Assembly: GCA_004554385.1 (NCBI GenBank)
Contig: SFMO01000035.1
Span: forward strand, 1 to 40,205
Origin: Ruminococcus flavefaciens
GTDB lineage: Bacteria > Bacillota > Clostridia > Oscillospirales > Ruminococcaceae
Reading direction: 5' to 3'
Length of the DNA: 40,205 bases
How positions within the stretch are numbered: position 1 is the first letter of the stretch; each line of letters starts with the position of its first letter. This document shows, one piece after another, positions 1 through 7,025 of the stretch. A model generated the notes under the pieces. The model did not search any database. It was not told where the DNA came from and saw only the letters and a list, made by a program, of their open reading frames with translations. Both the position numbers and the translations under genes were made by a program.

Positions 1-28
1 CTGTAAATATTATATCAGTTGGTTCGGA

Positions 29-121
29 GTGCGGTCAATGATCGGTAAAGTGCGGTTCTGCTCCGGCAAGGTGCGGTCGAAAGTCCGGCAGCGTGCGGTT
101 CTAAGTCCGTGTCAGTGCGGT
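29..121. repeat. iteron-like array of five GTGCGGT units
   Basis: The heptamer GTGCGGT occurs at 29, 50, 71, 93 and 115, that is every 21-22 bp or two helical turns. The spacers are partly conserved and often contain tCCGgca. The regular phasing on one face of the helix resembles protein-binding iterons. The array lies at the C-terminal side of the truncated HD gene, and an open frame runs through it without resembling that family. It may be the end of a mobile element. Confidence 0.6.
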
Positions 122-126
122 TCTGG

Positions 127-629
127 CGCCGGCATACACAAGAGGAAATATATTCTATTTTTGCTTCACCATCTTCACCTTTAAAAGAAGAGATTTCACT
201 TCCAACATATATTTTTATTTTTGTATTTGGGAGTAAAACAAATTCTCCTTTAAGGATTCCGTCAATTTCTATTTTTCCAACGTTATCCTTATTATTTATT
301 TTATGAATAGTATGATTAGCAAACGAATTATTTTTTGTAAAGCAATACTTTTGAAAACATGTTTTAGTAATAATTGTAATAGATTTTAAAATCCTTTCAA
401 CATCAATTGTTATATTACTAATACCTGACATTTTAGTATCTCTAATTGTGTAATCCAGTTTATCAACATCAATATTGCTCCCATTTAGCAACTCAATAAA
501 GCAATTCCTTATTTGCCTTTCTGGAGTATATTCATTATATTTTAGTCCTAAAATCATTCTTACGATAAAAGCTATATCATCATCAAATTCTTTCTTATTA
601 ATTATAGGCCTATAATTATAATACTGAAG
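127..629 (-). pseudogene. truncated HD-domain phosphohydrolase (dGTPase-like) fragment
   Basis: The minus-strand translation contains NIDVDKLDYTIRDTKMSG followed by ITIDVERIL. This is the segment after the metal-binding HD motifs in dGTP triphosphohydrolase-like HD proteins, where a D-x-D-x-L-D-Y-x-x-R-D sequence is typical. The N-terminal half carrying the HD residues is absent because the reading frame runs back into the IS3-family inverted repeat near 630-660. The C-terminal side runs into the GTGCGGT repeats instead of a recognisable domain. Base composition is very AT-rich, unlike the core genes. I infer an inactive remnant broken on both sides. The only available start is a GTG inside the IS end, so a functional product is unlikely. 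Confidence 0.6.
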
Positions 630-709
630 TGTTATACTGAAAGAGCAGTCGACAAACACCCAAAAATCTGGTAGAATAAAAATAATAAAACCGGAAAGGG
701 AAAACGACT

Positions 710-985
710 ATGAAGTACAGTAAAGAATTCAAAGAAGAAGCATTAAAGCTATCTGATGAGATCGGACTGAAAAAAGCTGCTCAACAGTTAGGTATCCAGT
801 ATTACACACTTTCAGATTGGCGAAGCAAGCGAAATGCCGCTGTCAAAGCTAAGAAATATCAGATGACCGATGAAGAGCTTAAGCAGCGTAATCTTGAGCT
901 TGAGCGTGAAAATGCCGAGCTTCGCAAGGCAAATGATATCCTCAAGGATGCACTCGGTTTTTTCGCAAAAGACCGGAAGAAGTAA
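710..985 (+). CDS. IS3-family transposase OrfA (helix-turn-helix subunit)
   Basis: This 91-aa protein starts MKYSKEFKEEALKL and carries the HTH_Tnp_1 fold: a GLKKAAQQLGIQYYTLSDW helix-turn-helix at about residues 19-37. A leucine-zipper-like coiled coil (LKQRNLELERENAELRKAND, about 57-76) follows, as is usual in IS3 OrfA. It binds the element ends and, in known IS3 members, is joined to OrfB by -1 frameshifting. A heptamer T TTT TTC at 958-964 lies in the correct phase, and an A AAA G tetramer follows at 967-971. Either could be the slip site. The ATG at 710 has a GGAAAGGGA ribosome binding site. Confidence 0.92.
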   Translation: MKYSKEFKEEALKLSDEIGLKKAAQQLGIQYYTLSDWRSKRNAAVKAKKYQMTDEELKQRNLELERENAELRKANDILKDALGFFAKDRKK

Positions 986-1875
986 AGACAAGCGAACGTC
1001 ACCTGTTCGTCAATGAGTTCCGCAGCAAGTATGGAGCGAAAGCAATATGCAGATTTCTGAAAATCAGCGAGTCAGGATATTATCGCTGGCTCAGGAATCA
1101 GGGCAAGCCCGGTGCAAGGCAGCTTCTTCTGGTCAAAATACAGGGAATTCTTTCAGAGCATCCTGACAATAAGAATTACGGTGTCAGAAGGATGCAGGCA
1201 GCTCTTGCCCAGAAAGGCACTCATGTAAGCCTCAGAACAGTATACCGCACTATGAGCGAAGCCAGACTAATCCACAGACATCGTAGACCTCACGGTATCA
1301 CCAAGGCTGATACCGAAACTCAGAACAGAGAGAATCTGATAAAAAGAAATTTCAGCGCAGACAAGCCGCTGAAGAAACTGCTTACCGATATTACCGAGGT
1401 CCAGTGTGCTGACGGTAAACTCTATGTTTCGCCCGTCCTCGACTGCTTCAATGGTGAGATAGTCGCTCTTGAAATGCGTGACAACATGAAGAAGGAACTC
1501 TGTATAGACACCGTAAAACAGCTGCGTGAGAAGTACGGCAGACTCGACGGAACTGTCCTTCACAGTGACCGAGGCTGCCAGTACACAAGCTACGCTTTCC
1601 GCAGGGAGCTTGTAACAAATGGGCTCATTCAAAGCCTCAGCGGTACTGCTCACTGCTATGACAACGCTCGTATGGAGAGCTTTTTTGCCACACTGAAAAA
1701 AGAAAAACTGTATCAGATACCTACTTACCGAATGAAGCGAGAAGAAGTTAGAACCGTAATCTTCCGATATATCTTCGGCTACTATAACACACAAAGGATC
1801 AACAGTTTCAACGAAGGCGGTCTCCCACCTGTGGCACTAAGAAATTCAAAGCAACGATCTCATCACGCTGCCTGA
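961..1875 (+). CDS. IS3-family transposase OrfB (DDE integrase), expressed by -1 frameshift
   Basis: The frame one base back from OrfA opens before 961 and runs to TGA at 1873-1875. It begins with an HTH_21-type region (VNEFRSKYGAKAICRFLKIS, SGYYRW), then the rve catalytic core. The core has TDITE (first Asp), LHSDRGCQYTS (second Asp) and NARMESFFATLKKE (Glu), so the DDE triad is complete. The first in-frame ATG is at 1192, far inside the protein, which supports synthesis as an OrfAB fusion through the slippery stretch at 958-971. No internal stop is seen, so the transposase could be active. Confidence 0.9.
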   Translation, partial: FRKRPEEVKTSERHLFVNEFRSKYGAKAICRFLKISESGYYRWLRNQGKPGARQLLLVKIQGILSEHPDNKNYGVRRMQAALAQKGTHVSLRTVYRTMSEARLIHRHRRPHGITKADTETQNRENLIKRNFSADKPLKKLLTDITEVQCADGKLYVSPVLDCFNGEIVALEMRDNMKKELCIDTVKQLREKYGRLDGTVLHSDRGCQYTSYAFRRELVTNGLIQSLSGTAHCYDNARMESFFATLKKEKLYQIPTYRMKREEVRTVIFRYIFGYYNTQRINSFNEGGLPPVALRNSKQRSHHAA

Positions 1876-1924
1876 TATATGCCTATTTCAGATTTTGGGT
1901 ATTCTATGACTGCACATTTCTTGA

Positions 1925-2023
1925 CAATTCCAGATCGTTCATCCCGACGGCGGACTTGATACACGTTCAGAGCACAAGTCAAGACGTGTTATCGATGAGA
2001 GAAATATTGACTACAGCATCTGA
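1925..2023 (+). pseudogene. 3' tail of a truncated gene of unknown function
   Basis: Directly right of the IS, an open frame without a start reads VHPDGGLDTRSEHKSRR, then VIDERNIDYSI and TGA at 2021-2023. Its codon use is coding-like. I take it as the C-terminus of a gene cut by the insertion sequence. The family is not recognised. It is on the opposite strand from the HD remnant, so it is not the other half of that gene. Confidence 0.4.
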
Positions 2024-2035
2024 TCGTGATATAAT
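2007..2035 (+). promoter_or_regulatory. sigma-A-type promoter for the aminotransferase operon
   Basis: TTGACT (2007-2012), 17-bp spacer, TATAAT (2030-2035). It sits inside the 3' tail of the truncated gene and points to the aminotransferase at 2094. Confidence 0.75.
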
Positions 2036-2053
2036 AATTATGAATTGAAAATT

Positions 2054-2072
2054 GGGCGAACATTGTTCGCCC
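2054..2072 (+). other. hairpin in the aminotransferase leader
   Basis: GGGCGAAC-ATT-GTTCGCCC forms an 8-bp perfect stem between the promoter and the ribosome binding site. The following sequence (atttcattt) is only weakly T-rich. It could be a weak terminator/attenuator or simply a dispersed palindrome. Confidence 0.6.
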
Positions 2073-2093
2073 ATTTCATTTAAGGAGGACATT

Positions 2094-3260
2094 ATGCCAG
2101 AATTATCCAATCGTACAGCAAGTTTTACCGATTCCGTCATTAGACGTATGACGAGGATCTCTAATAAATACGGTGCAGTAAATCTTTCACAGGGATTTCC
2201 TGATTTTGAACCGCCTAAGGAGATACTTGACCGACTTGCGGAGGTCACACGTGAGGACTTCCACCAGTATTCAATAACATGGGGAGCTCAGAATTTCCGT
2301 GAGGCTCTTGCCGAAAAGCAGTCACGCCTTATGGGAAGAAGCATCGATCCAAATGGCGAGATAGTCGTTACCTGCGGAAGCACGGAAGCTATGATGGCAG
2401 CTATGATGTCGGTGACTAACCCCGGGGATAAAGTCATCGTGTTCTCGCCTTTTTATGAGAATTACGGTGCAGATACCATTCTTTCGGGAGCTGAGCCGAT
2501 CTATGTTCCGCTGATACCGCCGACCTTCAGCTTTGACGCTGATGTGCTTGAAGCGGCTTTCAAGCAGCACCCCAAGGCTCTGATACTCTGTAATCCCTCA
2601 AATCCATGCGGCAAGGTGTTCACACTCGATGAGCTGAAGATCATTGCTGATCTTGCAAAAAAATACGATACATTTGTTATCACTGATGAGGTTTACGAGC
2701 ACATCGTATATGCCCCCCATAAGCATATTTACTTTGCAAGTCTGCCCGATATGTGGGAGAGGACCATATCATGCTCATCTCTTTCCAAGACCTACTCTAT
2801 AACAGGCTGGAGACTGGGTTACGTTATTGCTCCGCCACATATCATCGATACAGTCAAGAAGGTCCACGACTTCCTCACAGTAGGAGCAGCTGCACCATTG
2901 CAGGAAGCGGCAGTTACGGGACTTCGCTTCGGTGATGACTACTATAAATGGCTTCAGGACAAATACACCGAAAAACGTGACCTGTTCCTCCGCGGACTTG
3001 ACAGTATCGGAATACAGCATACAGTTCCCGAGGGAGCTTACTATATACTCCTTGACATCTCGGAGTTCGGCTACAGCAGCGACCTTGTATTCTGCGAAAA
3101 GCTTGCGGAGTATGTAGGTGTGGGAGCAGTTCCGGGTTCAAGCTTCTTCAAGGAGCCGGAAAACCGCTATATAAGATTCCATTATGCCAAGAAGAATGAA
3201 ACTCTCGAAAATGCTCTGAACCGTCTTAACGACATCAGAAAGAAAATGCCGAGAGAATAA
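2094..3260 (+). CDS. PLP-dependent class I/II aminotransferase
   Basis: This 388-aa fold-type I aminotransferase is of the methionine/kynurenine/aspartate aminotransferase group. Visible motifs are NLSQGFPDF near the N-terminus, the STEAMMAAMM cofactor-phosphate segment, CNPSNPCGKVF with the ring-stacking region, ITDEVYEH with the Asp that pairs with the pyridine nitrogen, and SLSKTYSITGWRLGY with the Schiff-base lysine. RYIRFHYAK contains the carboxylate-binding arginine. The start at 2094 is preferred over upstream GTG/ATG codons because AAGGAGG lies at 2082-2088. The cyclase gene follows after 25 bp, suggesting an operon. The substrate cannot be fixed from sequence; pairing with a KynB-like cyclase makes an aromatic or kynurenine-like substrate possible but unproven. 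Confidence 0.9.
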   Translation: MPELSNRTASFTDSVIRRMTRISNKYGAVNLSQGFPDFEPPKEILDRLAEVTREDFHQYSITWGAQNFREALAEKQSRLMGRSIDPNGEIVVTCGSTEAMMAAMMSVTNPGDKVIVFSPFYENYGADTILSGAEPIYVPLIPPTFSFDADVLEAAFKQHPKALILCNPSNPCGKVFTLDELKIIADLAKKYDTFVITDEVYEHIVYAPHKHIYFASLPDMWERTISCSSLSKTYSITGWRLGYVIAPPHIIDTVKKVHDFLTVGAAAPLQEAAVTGLRFGDDYYKWLQDKYTEKRDLFLRGLDSIGIQHTVPEGAYYILLDISEFGYSSDLVFCEKLAEYVGVGAVPGSSFFKEPENRYIRFHYAKKNETLENALNRLNDIRKKMPRE

Positions 3261-3285
3261 ATACAACAGGATATGAGGTAGTGAC

Positions 3286-3873
3286 ATGGGAAGAATAATC
3301 GACATTTCTCAGGAGGTTTTCTCCTGTAAGGTATTTCCCGGAGATCCATCTCCTCACAAGGCTCAGATACTCAGCATCAATAAGGGGGATGCATGCAATC
3401 TGACCGAATTTTCAATGTGTGCCCATAACGGTACTCACGTTGATGCGCCATTTCATTTTATTGACGGCGGAAAGACCGTTGATAAAGTTGGGCTGGAGCC
3501 GTTTGTAGGGGATTGCTATGTTGTACGGCACGAAGGTGATGTTTCAGCTTCCGATGCAGAGGTGATACTTGAAAAAGCAGGCATGGCAGGAGCTTCAGAG
3601 CGCATACTTATAGCCGGAAAAGCAACTGTAACTGACGGGGCAGCCCGAGTTTTTGCAGATGCAGGCATAAAGCTGATCGGAAACGAAAGCCAGACCGTTG
3701 GACCTGAAAATGCACCTAAGGAGGTACACCTGATACTTCTCGGAGCTGAGGTGGTGCTGCTGGAGGGCATTGTTCTCACAGAAGTTGAGGAGGGACGCTA
3801 TTTTCTCAGCGCAGCGCCTCTTGACCTTGGGGGCTGTGACGGAGCCCCATGCAGAGCCTATCTCATAGGCTGA
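3286..3873 (+). CDS. cyclase-family protein (KynB-like metal-dependent hydrolase)
   Basis: This 195-aa protein matches the cyclase family (PF04199). The metal-binding signature HNGTHVDAPFHF is present in the first third, after the PGDPSPH segment typical of KynB-type enzymes. Known members include N-formylkynurenine formamidase (KynB), isatin hydrolase and polyketide cyclases, so the exact reaction is open. The length fits the family. It follows the aminotransferase closely with a GAGGTAG ribosome binding site, and the operon ends at the terminator at 3894. No signal peptide is visible, so it should be cytoplasmic. Confidence 0.85.
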   Translation: MGRIIDISQEVFSCKVFPGDPSPHKAQILSINKGDACNLTEFSMCAHNGTHVDAPFHFIDGGKTVDKVGLEPFVGDCYVVRHEGDVSASDAEVILEKAGMAGASERILIAGKATVTDGAARVFADAGIKLIGNESQTVGPENAPKEVHLILLGAEVVLLEGIVLTEVEEGRYFLSAAPLDLGGCDGAPCRAYLIG

Positions 3874-3893
3874 AATCTAAATATAGAACATGA

Positions 3894-3934
3894 GTCCGAA
3901 AGCAGTTCATACGTGAAGCTTTCGGGCTTTTTTT
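3894..3934 (+). terminator. rho-independent terminator after the aminotransferase operon
   Basis: Stem GTCCGAAAGC / GCTTTCGGGC (one G-U pair) with a loop that has a small inner ttca/tgaa stem, followed by seven T (3928-3934). Confidence 0.9.
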
Positions 3935-3984
3935 GCTGTTGTGGGTTATAGGTTATTTCTATAATCCATGATAAAAATCACGTA

Positions 3985-4014
3985 TTGGACAGAGAAAAGA
4001 GACAGGTGTATAAT
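3985..4014 (+). promoter_or_regulatory. promoter for the porGDAB operon
   Basis: TTGGAC (3985-3990), 18-bp spacer, TATAAT (4009-4014) preceded by TG. The predicted transcript starts about 25 bp before the porG start codon. Confidence 0.65.
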
Positions 4015-4045
4015 AATATCATATCAAAATGATAGGAGAAGTGCT

Positions 4046-4603
4046 ATGGCAAGTACGATAAATACAACTGTCAGTACGGATAACGCACTGAAAGAAATAA
4101 TATGGCTTGGCAGAGGCGGTCAGGGAGCATTTACTGCTGCAAAGCTTCTGGGAGCTGCATACACTATAGACAGCGATGATAAATACGCTCTTGCTTTCCC
4201 GTCCTTTGGACCCGAGCGCCGAGGAGCTCCCGTAAGAGCATTCACAAAGCTGGATACAAGGCCTGTGGTGGACAGGAGCCAGACCGAAAAGGCAGACTAT
4301 ATCGTTATCCTTGACGATACACTGTACAGTCCGCAGCTCCTTGAATTGCTTAAAGCAGACGGAATGGTGATCGTCAATTCCAAAAACGAGATAAGCGGAG
4401 TCTGTACCTTTGACGCAGAGAAAATAGCTTCTGAGTTCAGACTTCCAACGGTGAATACAGTAATGCTCGGACTGCTGACGGGAATCTCCGATATAGTCGA
4501 CACAGAAAATGCAGCAGAAGCAATAAGAAACTATATGCCGCAGAAAATACAGGAGCGCAATATCAATGCGCTGTTGAGATCTGTTCAGGAGGTTATAAAG
4601 TGA
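4046..4603 (+). CDS. porG: 2-oxoacid:ferredoxin oxidoreductase, gamma subunit
   Basis: This 185-aa subunit has the glycine-rich WLGRGGQGAFTAAKLLG start and FPSFGPERRGAPVRAF, both typical of the POR/VOR gamma chain. With the delta, alpha and beta subunits it converts a 2-oxoacid and CoA to acyl-CoA and CO2, reducing ferredoxin in the cytoplasm. The ATG at 4046 is chosen over the upstream ATG at 3968. The longer form would include the promoter and has an unrelated N-terminus, while 4046 has AGGAG upstream. The stop overlaps the GTG start of porD by 4 bp. Pyruvate versus branched-chain 2-oxoacid specificity cannot be decided. Confidence 0.92.
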   Translation: MASTINTTVSTDNALKEIIWLGRGGQGAFTAAKLLGAAYTIDSDDKYALAFPSFGPERRGAPVRAFTKLDTRPVVDRSQTEKADYIVILDDTLYSPQLLELLKADGMVIVNSKNEISGVCTFDAEKIASEFRLPTVNTVMLGLLTGISDIVDTENAAEAIRNYMPQKIQERNINALLRSVQEVIK

Positions 4604-4893
4604 GACCTTATATCAGAGAGAAAAAGAGCTTCACATTTGATGAAGTTCCCGAAAATACATCATTTGAAGCAGGCTATCTCACCACTGTCAACAGCGGATG
4701 GCGAAGCATAAGACCTGTTATAAACAGTGCAAAGTGTGTGGGCTGTGAGCAGTGCTATCTGTACTGTCCCGACGGCGTTATTGCAATAAAGGAAGGAAAG
4801 GCAGTCATTGATTACGATTTCTGCAAGGGCTGTGGGATATGTGCTAAAATATGCAGGATCAAAGCAATTGGAATGGAGGCGGAGCGCAAATGA
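4600..4893 (+). CDS. porD: 2-oxoacid:ferredoxin oxidoreductase, delta subunit (2x[4Fe-4S])
   Basis: A 97-aa ferredoxin-like subunit. It has two complete cluster motifs, CVGCEQCYLYCP and CKGCGICAKIC, each CxxCxxCxxxC. It relays electrons from the TPP site to external ferredoxin. The start is GTG at 4600, overlapping the porG stop, and the stop overlaps the porA ATG, so translation is probably coupled. The length and the about 45-residue N-terminal extension before the first cluster are usual for the family. Confidence 0.94.
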   Translation: MRPYIREKKSFTFDEVPENTSFEAGYLTTVNSGWRSIRPVINSAKCVGCEQCYLYCPDGVIAIKEGKAVIDYDFCKGCGICAKICRIKAIGMEAERK

Positions 4894-6059
4894 AGAAGTT
4901 TTTATCAGGAAATGAAGCCTTTGCAGAGGGCATACGTCTTGCGCGTCCACAGGTGATCTCTGCTTATCCTATAACTCCTCAGACCATTGTTGTAGAGCGT
5001 CTTTCTGAGATGGTGGAGGACGGAAGTCTTGAGGCTGAGTACGTTCACGTTGAGTCTGAGCACTCAGCGCTGTCATGCGCTATCGGAGCAAGTGCCGCAG
5101 GTGCGAGAGCCTTCACTGCCACATCTTCACAGGGACTTCTCTATATGGCGGAATGTCTCTATTATGCGGCAGGCGGACGTTTCCCCATAGTTATGATGAA
5201 CGCCGACCGTTCTACAGCTCTGCCGTGGAATATCTACGGAGACCAGCGCGACAGCCTTTCCCAGCTTGACAGCGGCTGGATACAGGCTTATGCCGAGAAT
5301 GCTCAGGAGGCACTTGACCTTGCGCTTATGAGCTACAGGATAGCTGAAAACAAGGCAGTCTCTACGCCATTCATGGCGAACCTTGACGGTTTTGTACTTA
5401 CTCATACCTATGAGACAGTGGATATACCCGACCGTGAAAAAGCAGACAGATTTCTGCCCCCATATGAGACCGATAACCGTATAGATTTCGATGCTCCAAA
5501 GAATATGGCGTTCTCGGCAGGTCCCGACACTAACTATATTTTCAAATATAAGGAACATAAGGGAGTCCTTGCCGCTCGTGAGGTCATTGCAGAAACAGAG
5601 AAGGCATTTGCCGAGATCTTCGGCAGAAAGTATACAGGACTTACGGAGAATTATCTGACAGATGATGCGGAATATATCATCGTTACTCTCGGAAGCATAG
5701 CAGGTCTGTGCCGTGAAACAGCAGATAAGCTCCGCAAAAATGGCATAAAGGCAGGAGTTGTGCGCATACGCTATATGAGACCATTCCCGGGAGAGGAAAT
5801 TTCCGATGCCCTCAGAAATGCAAAGGCATATGCAGTTCTTGAAAAGGACATAAGCTTCGGCAATGAGGGAACGGTTTTCACCAATGTCAACTCTGCACTG
5901 AAAAAGGCAGATGTAAGCGTTAGGGGCTATAACTTTATCGGCGGACTTGGCGGACGAAATATTTCCGCAGGAGACATTGAAAAAATATACACAGACATTG
6001 CAAATGGCACAGAAAGCGTTAATTTCATTGGAATAGGAGGTGGAGCTAATGGCAAATAA
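4890..6059 (+). CDS. porA: 2-oxoacid:ferredoxin oxidoreductase, alpha subunit
   Basis: A 389-aa alpha subunit. SGNEAFAEGIRLARPQVISA with AYPITPQT near the N-terminus is the standard pyrimidine-binding domain signature, and YVHVESEHSALSCAIGAS follows. The C-terminal half has the transketolase C-like region (YIIVTLGSIAG, GVVRIRYMRPFPGEEI). The ATG at 4890 overlaps the porD stop and has GGAGG upstream, so the upstream in-frame ATG at 4851 is rejected. The gene order gamma-delta-alpha-beta is the classical four-subunit POR/VOR arrangement. Confidence 0.94.
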   Translation: MKKFLSGNEAFAEGIRLARPQVISAYPITPQTIVVERLSEMVEDGSLEAEYVHVESEHSALSCAIGASAAGARAFTATSSQGLLYMAECLYYAAGGRFPIVMMNADRSTALPWNIYGDQRDSLSQLDSGWIQAYAENAQEALDLALMSYRIAENKAVSTPFMANLDGFVLTHTYETVDIPDREKADRFLPPYETDNRIDFDAPKNMAFSAGPDTNYIFKYKEHKGVLAAREVIAETEKAFAEIFGRKYTGLTENYLTDDAEYIIVTLGSIAGLCRETADKLRKNGIKAGVVRIRYMRPFPGEEISDALRNAKAYAVLEKDISFGNEGTVFTNVNSALKKADVSVRGYNFIGGLGGRNISAGDIEKIYTDIANGTESVNFIGIGGGANGK

Positions 6060-6942
6060 GGCAGCAGAAAGCATATCACGTGAGGAATTTTTCTACGGTC
6101 ACAAGGCTTGCGCAGGCTGCGGAGGAAGTCTTGCGGTAAGAGCAGCACTCAAGGTTCTCGGACCGAGAGCAGTTTCAGTTCTGCCGGCAGGCTGTATGTC
6201 TGCGGTAGGCTTTAATTTCCCTCAGCTCTGCTTTTCAAATAATTCCATAATATCTACCTTCGCAGGCACAGCTTCAATGCTCACAGGTGTTGAGGCAGGT
6301 CTTCGTGCAAGAGGAATAAAGGATTTCACCGCAGTTGGCTTCGCAGGAGACGGCGGTACGGCTGACATCGGTATACAGGCTCTTTCGGGAGCTATCGACC
6401 GCAATGACAATATCATCTATATCTGCTATGACAATGAAGCCTACATGAATACGGGCATACAAAAAAGCGGTCTTACCCCATTCGGCGCAAAGACCACTAC
6501 AACTCCCGCAGGCAGGAATATTCACGGCAATATCCGTCCCAAGAAGAATATGTTCGAGATCGCCGCAGCGCACGATATACCGTATGCTGCAACTGCAAGC
6601 GTGGGATATATCTATGACTTTATTCAGAAGATACAGAAGGCTTCGCAGATACAGGGAACAAAGTATATCCATGTCATTGCTCCATGTCCCACAGGCTGGG
6701 GAGTTGCTCCCGATGAGACTGTGGAGATCGCCAAGGAGGTAGTGGACTGCGGACTCTGGTATCTTGCTGAGTACGAAAACGGTGAATTCAGACTGAACCA
6801 CAAGCCTAAGGAGTTCACAAGCGTTGAGGATTATCTGAAAAAACAGGGGCGCTTCAGGCATCTCACCGATGAGGATATACAGATCATATCTGCTTCCCGT
6901 GACAAGAAGTGGGAATATATAAACAAGAATTTTGAACTGTAA
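6049..6942 (+). CDS. porB: 2-oxoacid:ferredoxin oxidoreductase, beta subunit (TPP-binding)
   Basis: A 297-aa TPP subunit. HKACAGCGGSLAVR holds two cluster-ligand cysteines, PAGCM is the next conserved Cys region, and GFAGDGGTADIGIQAL with the later YDNEAYMNTG is the Mg-TPP motif. PCPTGWG near the C-terminal third carries a further conserved Cys. The ATG at 6049 is used because GGAGG lies at 6036-6040. It overlaps the porA stop by 11 bp. The operon ends at the hairpin at 6951. Confidence 0.94.
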   Translation: MANKAAESISREEFFYGHKACAGCGGSLAVRAALKVLGPRAVSVLPAGCMSAVGFNFPQLCFSNNSIISTFAGTASMLTGVEAGLRARGIKDFTAVGFAGDGGTADIGIQALSGAIDRNDNIIYICYDNEAYMNTGIQKSGLTPFGAKTTTTPAGRNIHGNIRPKKNMFEIAAAHDIPYAATASVGYIYDFIQKIQKASQIQGTKYIHVIAPCPTGWGVAPDETVEIAKEVVDCGLWYLAEYENGEFRLNHKPKEFTSVEDYLKKQGRFRHLTDEDIQIISASRDKKWEYINKNFEL

Positions 6943-6950
6943 AAACGGCA

Positions 6951-6988
6951 AAAAAATACCGTACCTATAATTATGGGTACGGTATTTT
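6951..6988. terminator. bidirectional terminator between porB and the convergent membrane gene
   Basis: AAAATACCGTACC...GGGTACGGTATTTT forms a long stem with A-tract and T-tract flanks, so it can end transcripts from both convergent genes. Confidence 0.9.
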
Positions 6989-7025
6989 GCGTTTATAGGA
7001 TTTTAATACATTTTTTGCTGAAGTC

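Larger units (their letters stand above)
630..1926 (+). mobile_element. IS3-family insertion sequence
   Basis: Two overlapping transposase frames lie between imperfect terminal inverted repeats. The left end has gcagtc...acacccaaaaatctg at about 645-670, and the right end, reverse-complemented, has gcagtc...atacccaaaatctg (1889-1914). Both can be extended outward to a terminal TGT (630 and 1926). The exact ends are uncertain by several bases because I see no clear target duplication. Flanking genes are truncated on both sides, consistent with insertion followed by decay or deletion. Confidence 0.8.

Noticed and set aside
29..121. Possible CRISPR array
   Set aside because: The conserved unit is only 7 bp and the period 21-22 bp.
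1267..1794. Long minus-strand frame inside the IS element
   Set aside because: It is the shadow of the OrfB catalytic domain and shows no recognisable motifs.
2052..2093. N-terminal extension of the aminotransferase
   Set aside because: It covers the leader hairpin and lacks a ribosome binding site; the start at 2094 has AAGGAGG.
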